From: Catenuloplanes niger
Lineage (GTDB): Bacteria; Actinomycetota; Actinomycetes; Mycobacteriales; Micromonosporaceae
Reading direction: 5' to 3'
Length of the DNA stretch: 64,000 bases
NCBI RefSeq assembly: GCF_031458255.1
Contig: NZ_JAVDYC010000001.1
Coordinates: 9,573,501 to 9,637,500 of the forward strand
Shown here piece by piece: positions 57,858-64,000 of the stretch. Below the pieces are notes generated by a model that was given only the letters and a program-made list of their open reading frames with translations, had not been told where the DNA came from and did not search any database. The translations under genes and the position numbers were made by a program. Within the stretch, counting starts at the first letter, position 1. The number at the start of each line of letters is the position of its first letter.

Positions 57858-58433
57858 TCAGCGCGGCAGGACCGCGTCGATCAGGTCGGTGAGCAGGGAG
57901 CGGAGGACGGCGTCGTCGGCGGAGGCGAGCGGTTCCGGGCGCAGCGCCGAGCGGATCGTGGCGATGCCGAACGCGGCCGCGATCACGATCTCCGCGCGCA
58001 GCAGCGCGTGTTCGTCGGTCCCGCCGGTGGCGGCCAGCTTGCGGGCGTGCGCGACCAGGACGGTGCGCCGCAGGTCGTCGATGCGTTCGTCGCCGGATGA
58101 GCGCATCAGCATGACGTACGCGTTGTCCGGGCCGTTGCCGCCCGCGACGCGGCCGGCGACGCGGGCGATGATCTCGTCGCGGGACAGGCCGTCGGTGTCG
58201 TTGCCCAGGTCGGTGACGGCGGTGCCGAGGCAGGCCTCGAAGAGGCCCTCCTTGGACGCGAAGTAGCGGCTGATCAGCGAGACGTTGACGCCGGCGTCGT
58301 CCGCGATGTCCCGTACGGTCGTGGCCGCGTAACCGTCCCGGATGAACCGCAGCCGGGCGGCGTCCAGCAGCAGCCGGCGGGTGCGCGCGGCGTCGCGCCG
58401 ACGCGGCGTGACCGGGGAGTCCGGGTCAGACAC
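57858..58433 (-). CDS. TetR family transcriptional regulator
   Basis: A regulator of 191 aa. The HTH (about residues 15-60) has RRLLLDAARLRFIRDGYAATTVRDIADDAGVNVSLISRYF in sequence, with the recognition helix VSLISRYF. The C-terminal helical domain resembles the TetR_C_17-type ligand region (RIDDLRRTVLVAHARKL). The start is a GTG at 58433. A TAGGAT box ends 8 nt before it and contains the stop codon of the upstream membrane-protein gene, so the gene may be both leaderless and co-transcribed with that gene. The 267 bp to the convergent LuxR-family gene hold only GC-rich sequence with short repeated CCGCGGA-like words. Confidence 0.87.
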   Translation of the reverse strand: MSDPDSPVTPRRRDAARTRRLLLDAARLRFIRDGYAATTVRDIADDAGVNVSLISRYFASKEGLFEACLGTAVTDLGNDTDGLSRDEIIARVAGRVAGGNGPDNAYVMLMRSSGDERIDDLRRTVLVAHARKLAATGGTDEHALLRAEIVIAAAFGIATIRSALRPEPLASADDAVLRSLLTDLIDAVLPR

Positions 58434-58444
58434 AGTTGATCATC

Positions 58445-59731
58445 CTAGGCGCGGGTGGGACGCTTGCGGTGGATGCGGTAGTGGAGCGTCAGGAACGGCA
58501 GGCCGTACAGCGAGAACGCGTGTGCGGCCCGCAGTTCGCCGTCCTCGGTGAAGACGTCGAGCCGCTCGGTGAAGCCGTGCACCGCCAGCGTGGTCAGCTC
58601 GCGCGTCGCCCGGTCCACGAAGGTCAGGTAGTGGCCGGGGTGGGCCAGCGCGCTGCTGCTGGTCAGCACGAGACCGCCGCCGGGCCGGGGCAGCGGCTGC
58701 AGCGTGGCCGTGAAGCTGCCCTGCGGCACCGGGAAGCCGACGCTGACGTAGCCGCGGCCGTCGTGCCGGTACGTCGTGTAGATGCCGACGTAGATCGGCT
58801 CGTCCGTGTCGGCGAACGACCGGATCCAGCCGCGTACGCCGATCACGTCGGTGCCGTCCGGGGTGATCGTGTCGATCCGGCTGTTGACGCCGCGCACCGT
58901 CTCGCGCTGGTTCATCGGCAGGTTCGCCTGGCCCAGCGGGCGCGCCACGAGCGTGCGGTAGAGCAGGTAGCCGGGCCGTACCCAGAGCCGCCACTCGGGC
59001 ACGATGTCGAGCCGGAACCGGGTGGTCCGCTCGTAGAACTCGCGCACCAGCGGGTCCACGCCGGACGGGTCGAAGCCGGGCCCGGCGAGGTCGTCGAGCG
59101 ACGCGACGATCCCGGCCTCCGGCGCGTCCTCCCGGTACGCGCCGCCGAGCACCTCGGCCAGCTCGCGCACGTAGCCGGTGCCGACGTAACCGGTGCGGGC
59201 CTCGAGCGGCACCACGAACGGCAGGTCCTCGGCGCGCGCCCGCTCGGCCAGCAGGCCCACCTGCGTGTCCCGGAACAGCAGCGCGGCCAGCGCCCGGTAG
59301 CCGACCACCGCGCTCGCCGCGACCACGGCCGGTGGCACGTCCCGCCCGGCCGCCCGCTGCCACACGGCCCCGGCGACCGCGCCGGCGATCGGGCCGAGCG
59401 CCACCTTCTGCGGGCGCAGCCCGAGCCCGCCGGCCACCGCGCCGGCGGCCACGCCGACCGGGACCGGGCCGGCGCCGGTGAGCCGGCCGCCGAGCCAGCC
59501 GGCCGAGGCCGCGAGCGCGCCGCTCATCGCGACGCGGGACCACCACGCCGGGATCTCACCGGGCCGCTGCCGGGCCCGTGCCGCCGCCTCGGTCGCGGTG
59601 AGCGCGGCCGCGCCGGCGAGCCCGCCGATCGCCGCCGCCCGGGCGCCGCGGCGGCCGGTGAGCGCGGCACCGGCGAACGCCCCCACGAGCGCGGCCACGG
59701 CGAGGCCGGCGATCTTCGAACGTTCGGTCAT
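58445..59731 (-). CDS. Membrane-associated protein of unknown function
   Basis: A 428-aa protein I cannot assign. The first 160 residues are very rich in Gly and Ala with small-residue patterns ([59 protein letters not shown]), i.e. four or five short membrane helices of glycine-zipper type. The second half is soluble-looking and beta-rich with conserved-looking stretches [38 protein letters not shown] and [16 protein letters not shown]. The ATG lies 6 nt after TAGCGT (59743-59738), so the message is probably leaderless. A TetR gene follows 11 bp downstream. Confidence 0.65.
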   Translation of the reverse strand: MTERSKIAGLAVAALVGAFAGAALTGRRGARAAAIGGLAGAAALTATEAAARARQRPGEIPAWWSRVAMSGALAASAGWLGGRLTGAGPVPVGVAAGAVAGGLGLRPQKVALGPIAGAVAGAVWQRAAGRDVPPAVVAASAVVGYRALAALLFRDTQVGLLAERARAEDLPFVVPLEARTGYVGTGYVRELAEVLGGAYREDAPEAGIVASLDDLAGPGFDPSGVDPLVREFYERTTRFRLDIVPEWRLWVRPGYLLYRTLVARPLGQANLPMNQRETVRGVNSRIDTITPDGTDVIGVRGWIRSFADTDEPIYVGIYTTYRHDGRGYVSVGFPVPQGSFTATLQPLPRPGGGLVLTSSSALAHPGHYLTFVDRATRELTTLAVHGFTERLDVFTEDGELRAAHAFSLYGLPFLTLHYRIHRKRPTRA

Positions 59732-60186
59732 GCGGGCACGCTAGCAAGCGGCCGCCGAGCCACGCGCCTGGCCGGGCCCGGTCCCGCGCGCGTCGCGCCG
59801 GTCCCGCGGACGGTCGCACCGGCCACCGGCGGGTTCCCGGCCGCCGCTGATCCACCCCGGTTGATCGACCCTGGAATCGACCTTCGAAGGTTTCCGGAAA
59901 TTCTCGGAACACTTCACATCGTGCGGTTGCGCCGAGTCGGTCCGGCTCTCCGTGCGTCGCCGACACACTGCCCTGACATGCGTCGATGCGGTATGTAACG
60001 GAGTTACACCTGTACCGGAGGTTGCAGCCGAAAGTTTCGGGGCCTTGACATAAGGTTTCAGCGATTTTACGGTTGCGCCACCTCGTCCTCGGCGCGGCCT
60101 CCCCACTCCACTCGAGACCGTGCCAGGGCTCTTCGCGAGCAGAACCCGGCAAGCGCAAGCCAGCGTCTCGAGTACGGAGTTCACAG
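59732..60186. promoter_or_regulatory. Control region of the MalEFG-type operon
   Basis: A 455-bp gap without a gene. TTGACA (60045-60050), 17 bp, TACGGT (60068-60073) make a good promoter. Four perfect palindromes precede it: ACCTTCGAAGGT (59880-59891), TTTCCGGAAA (59891-59900), TGTAAC-GGA-GTTACA (59994-60008) and CCGAAA-G-TTTCGG (60028-60040, ending 4 bp before the -35). The last is LacI-like. No regulator gene is adjacent. Confidence 0.65.
60111..60172 (+). promoter_or_regulatory. Possible long-range stem in the malE-type leader
   Basis: CTCGAGAC (60111-60118) and GTCTCGAG (60165-60172) are perfect 8-bp inverted arms 46 nt apart in the leader of about 107 nt. The second arm ends a few bases before the GGAG ribosome site. 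Folding could influence ribosome access. Confidence 0.4.
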
Positions 60187-61521
60187 ATGATCAGTAGAGC
60201 CATGTCCCGTCGTCATCTTCTGGGTCTGGGCGTCGGCGCCGGCGCGGCCGCGGCGCTGGCCGCGTGCGGCAGTTCCGGGCCCAGCGGCCAGTCCGGTGCG
60301 GGCGGTGACGGAGTCGCCGATTACTGGTCGCTCAGCGGCCCGCCCGGGGAGCCCGCCCGGCGCGCGGCCCTGGAGCGGTTCAACGCGGCCAATCCGGATA
60401 CCAAGATCTCGTCGATCTTCCTCAAGAACGACGCGTTCAAGCAAAAGATCAAGACATCGATCGGCGCCGGCGAAGCCCCCGTGCTGATCTGGGGCTGGGG
60501 CGGCGGCACGCTCAAGTCGTACGTGGAGGCCGGCCAGGTCGACGACCTCACCGACTGGTTCACGCAGAACGCGGCGGTCAAGGACAAACTGTTCCCGACG
60601 TCGTTCGGTGCGGCCACGGTGAACGGCCGCGTCTACGCGATGCCGCACGAGACCGTCCAGCCGATCCTGCTCTACTGGAACAAGAAGGTCTTCGACGACG
60701 TCGGCGTGCAGCCGCCGCAGTCCTGGGGCGACATCCTCGACCTGGTGCCGAAGTTCAACGCGAGGAACATCGCGCCGTTCGCGCTCGGTGGCCAGTCCCG
60801 CTGGACGAACATGATGTGGCTGGAGCTGCTCCTCGACCGGACCGCCGGATCCGAGGTCTTCGACCGGGTGTTCGCCGGCGAGCCCAACGCCTGGTCCGAC
60901 CCGGCCGTGCTGGACATGCTCACGAAGGTCCAGCAGCTGATCGACGCGAAGGGCTTCGTGAACGGCTTCTCCTCCATCACCGCGGACTCCAACGCCGACC
61001 AGGCGCTGCTCTACACCGGCAAGGCCGCGATGATGGTGCACGGCTCCTGGTCGTACGGCATCCAGGAGGAGCAGGGCGGCGACTTCGTCAAGAACGACGG
61101 GCTCGGCTACATGAACTTCCCGCCGGTCGACGGCGGCAAGGGCGACCCGTCCAACCAGGTCGGCAACCCGGGCCACTACCTGTCGATCAACGCCAAGGCG
61201 ACGGCGGAGCAGAAGGAGGTGGCGAAGAAGTTCTTCTCCACCACGCTGATCGACGCGGAGGAGCCGAAGGCCTGGATCGACTCCGGCAACGTGCCGATCA
61301 TCAAGGGCAGCGACAGCATGTACGAGGCGAACCCGAAGGGCGAGTTCCTCAAGTTCGTCTACGACACGTCGGTCAACGCGAAGGTCTTCGCCCAGTCCTG
61401 GGACCAGGCGCTGAGCCCGACCGCGGCGGAGACGCTGCTGGACAACATCGCCAAGCTGTTCCAGAAGCAGGTGAGCCCGCAGCAGTGGGTCGACAACATG
61501 AACGCGGTCATCGGCAAATGA
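60187..61521 (+). CDS. ABC sugar transporter substrate-binding lipoprotein (MalE-like, family 1)
   Basis: An extracellular sugar receptor of 444 aa. The leader has SRRHLLGLGVGAGAAAALAAC: twin Arg, a hydrophobic core and lipobox LAAC, Cys at about residue 26. The Arg pair allows Tat export. The mature part has ADYWSLSGPPGEPARRAALERFNAANPD, VLIWGWGGGTLKSYVEAGQVDDLTDWF and AAMMVHGSWSYGI, typical of family 1 receptors. GGAG lies 7 nt before the ATG. It starts a three-gene operon with no ATPase gene. Confidence 0.92.
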   Translation: MISRAMSRRHLLGLGVGAGAAAALAACGSSGPSGQSGAGGDGVADYWSLSGPPGEPARRAALERFNAANPDTKISSIFLKNDAFKQKIKTSIGAGEAPVLIWGWGGGTLKSYVEAGQVDDLTDWFTQNAAVKDKLFPTSFGAATVNGRVYAMPHETVQPILLYWNKKVFDDVGVQPPQSWGDILDLVPKFNARNIAPFALGGQSRWTNMMWLELLLDRTAGSEVFDRVFAGEPNAWSDPAVLDMLTKVQQLIDAKGFVNGFSSITADSNADQALLYTGKAAMMVHGSWSYGIQEEQGGDFVKNDGLGYMNFPPVDGGKGDPSNQVGNPGHYLSINAKATAEQKEVAKKFFSTTLIDAEEPKAWIDSGNVPIIKGSDSMYEANPKGEFLKFVYDTSVNAKVFAQSWDQALSPTAAETLLDNIAKLFQKQVSPQQWVDNMNAVIGK

Positions 61522-62441
61522 CCACGCTCGCTCCGCCCGCCGTGCGGGTGTCCGAGCCCACCGTCACCGGCGGCGGGCGGGGCGGCGGGCTGATCTGGAT
61601 GACGCTGCCCGCGCTGTTGATCTTCACGGCGTTCGGCGTGGTGCCGTTGCTCGGCGTGCTCGCGCTCAGCTTCACCACCTGGAACAACGTCGGCCCGATC
61701 CAGCCCAGCGGCCTGGACAGCTGGACCACCGTGCTGCGCGACCCGGACCTGCCGCACGCGCTCTGGGTGACCTTCCTGATCATGGGATTGTCCTGGCTGG
61801 TACAGACGCCGATGTCGGTGCTGCTCGGCGTGTTCCTGGCCGCGCGCAAGCGGTACCGCGGGTTCCTCGCCGTGCTCTACTTCATCCCGCTGCTGCTGAG
61901 CTCGGCCGCCATCGCGATCACGTACAAGGCGCTGCTCGACCCGAACTTCGGCATCGGCAACGGCCTCGGCCTCCCGTGGCTCAACCAGGACTGGCTCGGT
62001 GACTCGACGCTCGCGGTCGGCGTCGTCATCTTCATCGTCTCCTGGCAGTACATCCCGTTCCACACGCTGATCTATCAGGGCGCGGTGAGATCCATTCCGA
62101 CCAGCATGTACGAGGCGTCGCTGATCGACGGCGCCGGCCGGATCCGGCAGTTCTTCAGCATCACGCTGCCGCAGCTGCGGTACACGATCGTCACGTCGTC
62201 CACGCTGATGGTGGTCGGGTCGCTGACCCTGTTCGACCTGATCTACGTGCTGACCGCGGGCGGCCCCGGCGACGCCACCCGGGCGCTGGCGCTGGAGATG
62301 TACCGGACCGGGTTCCAGGCGAACCTGATGGGACCGGCGAGCGCGATCGCGGTCATCCTGGTGCTGGTCGGGCTCGGCCTGTCGCAGCTGCTGCGGCGGC
62401 TCGGCGGGCGCGGCGACGAGAGCCAGCAGGAGGGCGCCTGA
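61518..62441 (+). CDS. ABC sugar transporter permease, MalF type
   Basis: An inner-membrane permease of 307 aa. TM1 is WMTLPALLIFTAFGVVPLLGVLALSFTTW. The EAA loop is YEASLIDGAGRIRQFFSITLPQL. The N-terminal 27 residues are Gly-rich and cytoplasmic. Its ATG overlaps the binding-protein stop as ATGA, indicating coupled translation. Confidence 0.93.
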   Translation: MTTLAPPAVRVSEPTVTGGGRGGGLIWMTLPALLIFTAFGVVPLLGVLALSFTTWNNVGPIQPSGLDSWTTVLRDPDLPHALWVTFLIMGLSWLVQTPMSVLLGVFLAARKRYRGFLAVLYFIPLLLSSAAIAITYKALLDPNFGIGNGLGLPWLNQDWLGDSTLAVGVVIFIVSWQYIPFHTLIYQGAVRSIPTSMYEASLIDGAGRIRQFFSITLPQLRYTIVTSSTLMVVGSLTLFDLIYVLTAGGPGDATRALALEMYRTGFQANLMGPASAIAVILVLVGLGLSQLLRRLGGRGDESQQEGA

Positions 62442-62442
62442 A

Positions 62443-63270
62443 ATGTACAAGCTCCTCCGGCTGAACTGGTTCGGCGGCGCACTGGCCTGGGTGTGGCTGG
62501 TCATCGTGATGCTGCCGCTCTACTGGGTCGTGATCACCAGCTTCAAGACGCGCGCGACGTACTTCATCACGAACACGTTCGCGCCGCCGGTCGATCCGAC
62601 GTTCGACAACTACCTGACCGTGATCGAGAGCGGTTTCATCCGGTACTTCATGAACAGCATGATCGTGACCGCCGGAGCGGTGATCCCGGCCGTCGCGGTC
62701 TCGTTCATGGCGTCCTACGCGATCGTCCGCGGGGCCGGGAACCGATGGCTCCGCTCGATCAACACGCTGTTCCTGCTCGGACTGGCCATTCCGCTGCAGG
62801 CCGTGGTGATCCCGATCTATCTGATCATCATCCGCATGCAGATGTACGACACGCTGGCCGCGATCATCATGCCGTCGATCGCGTTCGCCATCCCGTTGTC
62901 GGTGCTGGTCCTGGCGAACTTCATCCGGGACGTGCCACGCGAGCTGTTCGAGTCGATGCGGGTCGACGGCGCGACCGAGTGGGGCACGCTGTGGCGGCTG
63001 GCGCTCCCGCTCACCCGGCCGGCGCTGGTGACCGTGGTCATCTACAACGCGCTGAGCATCTGGAACGGGTTCATCCTGCCGCTGGTGCTCACCCAGAGCC
63101 CGGACCAGCGCACGATGCCGCTCGCGCTCTGGACGTACGAGGGTGAGTACGGCATCAACGTGCCGGCGATCGCCGCCTCGGTCACGCTGACCACGGTCCC
63201 GATCGTGGTCGCCTACGCGATCGGCCGACGGCAGCTGCTGAGCGGCCTGACCGCGGGCTTCAGCAAGTAA
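62443..63270 (+). CDS. ABC sugar transporter permease, MalG type
   Basis: An inner-membrane permease of 275 aa. TM1 is LAWVWLVIVMLPLYWVVITSFKT. The EAA loop is FESMRVDGATEWGTLWRLALPLTRPA. The C-terminus RRQLLSGLTAGFSK is the usual MalG end. It begins 1 bp after the MalF-type stop. A strong terminator follows at once. Confidence 0.93.
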   Translation: MYKLLRLNWFGGALAWVWLVIVMLPLYWVVITSFKTRATYFITNTFAPPVDPTFDNYLTVIESGFIRYFMNSMIVTAGAVIPAVAVSFMASYAIVRGAGNRWLRSINTLFLLGLAIPLQAVVIPIYLIIIRMQMYDTLAAIIMPSIAFAIPLSVLVLANFIRDVPRELFESMRVDGATEWGTLWRLALPLTRPALVTVVIYNALSIWNGFILPLVLTQSPDQRTMPLALWTYEGEYGINVPAIAASVTLTTVPIVVAYAIGRRQLLSGLTAGFSK

Positions 63271-63275
63271 ACGAC

Positions 63276-63309
63276 GATCTCCCGGAGGGCGGCCGCCCTC
63301 CGGGAGATC
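63276..63309 (+). terminator. Terminator of the MalEFG-type operon
   Basis: GATCTCCCGGAGGGCGG (63276-63292) pairs perfectly with CCGCCCTCCGGGAGATC (63293-63309), 17-bp arms with no true loop beyond the central bases, 5 bp past the stop codon. TTGTTG follows. Confidence 0.85.
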
Positions 63310-63322
63310 TTGTTGCGCAACA

Positions 63323-63358
63323 CAACAAGGGCCGGCCCGGATGGGCTGGCCCTTGTTG
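63323..63358 (-). terminator. Terminator of the rRNA operon
   Basis: CAACAAGGGCC and GGCCCTTGTTG form the arms (63323-63333 and 63348-63358), extended by GCCC/GGGC with one mismatch around a GGAT loop. It lies 8 bp beyond the 5S 3' end on the leftward strand. Confidence 0.75.
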
Positions 63359-63366
63359 AAAAGAAG

Positions 63367-63483
63367 TCCGGCGGCGTCCTACTCTCCCACACCCTCCCGA
63401 GTGCAGTACCATCGGCGCTGAAAGGCTTAGCTTCCGGGTTCGGAATGTAACCGGGCGTTTCCCTCTCGCTATAACCGCCGTAA
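63367..63483 (-). rRNA. rrf: 5S ribosomal RNA
   Basis: Read on the minus strand, the sequence begins TTACGGCGGTTATAGCGAGA and contains GGGAAACGCCCGGTTACATT, CCGAACCCGGAAGCTAAG, CGCCGATGGTACTGCACTCG and GTGGGAGAGTAGGACGCCGC, the standard actinobacterial 5S pattern of about 117 nt. The two ends pair (GCGGCG-type stem). It follows the 23S gene by about 80 nt. Confidence 0.93.
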
Positions 63484-63562
63484 CACTATGAACTTAACCG
63501 GGTCCTTCACGGTTGTTTGTTCAGATATCACACAGTGGACGCGAGCATACTTTCAAAGTTTG

Positions 63563-64000
<438 letters not shown>

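Overview
The window is one contiguous stretch of a very GC-rich actinobacterial chromosome with almost no non-coding slack. GTG and TTG starts, 4-bp ATGA/GTGA overlaps, many LacI/TetR/ROK/GntR regulators, leaderless promoters and the layout of the glycogen genes all point to an actinomycete. The acylase at 13-15 kb resembles the Actinoplanes aculeacin acylase, so Micromonosporaceae is my best guess. No phage, insertion sequence, CRISPR array or tRNA was seen.

0.3-12.6 kb: glycogen/alpha-glucan metabolism. An overlapping glgE-glgB pair and a divergent glgM(glgA)/glgC pair give the maltose-1-phosphate route from ADP-glucose to branched glucan. Between and beside them lie a dienelactone-hydrolase-like gene divergent from a WYL regulator across a perfect operator, a secreted unknown protein, a SnoaL-like protein, a lipoprotein gene bracketed by tandem-repeat arrays, a GNAT acetyltransferase and a decayed gene.

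13-31.6 kb: secreted and uptake functions. These are an aculeacin-acylase-like Ntn hydrolase, a five-gene Dpp-type ABC transporter with a LacI regulator, a flavin monooxygenase, an aldo/keto reductase divergent from a TetR regulator, a secreted GH92 alpha-mannosidase with its ROK regulator, and a divergent GH1 beta-glucosidase.

31.8-39.3 kb: thymidine kinase, a cholesterol-oxidase-like GMC enzyme divergent from an alpha/beta hydrolase with a Cys at the nucleophile position, a cupin, a GlxA-type regulator, and a flavin monooxygenase/TetR pair around a 34-bp palindrome.

39.3-53 kb: a GntR-controlled ABC sugar/sugar-acid importer with a mannonate-dehydratase-like enzyme, a LacI regulator with an MFS exporter, and an AraC regulator divergent from a four-gene molybdo-flavoenzyme operon (Fe-S, FAD and Mo subunits plus an XdhC-type maturation factor).

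53-64 kb: small secreted and membrane proteins, a sigma-like gene coupled to a large LuxR-family ATPase, a TetR gene below an unrecognised membrane protein, a MalEFG-type sugar importer with an elaborate control region, terminators, and the 5S and 3' part of the 23S rRNA of an rRNA operon read leftwards.

Recurring theme: at least a dozen genes have a TANNNT -10 box ending 6-7 nt before the start codon with no Shine-Dalgarno. In several divergent pairs a perfect palindrome fills the space between the two -10 boxes.
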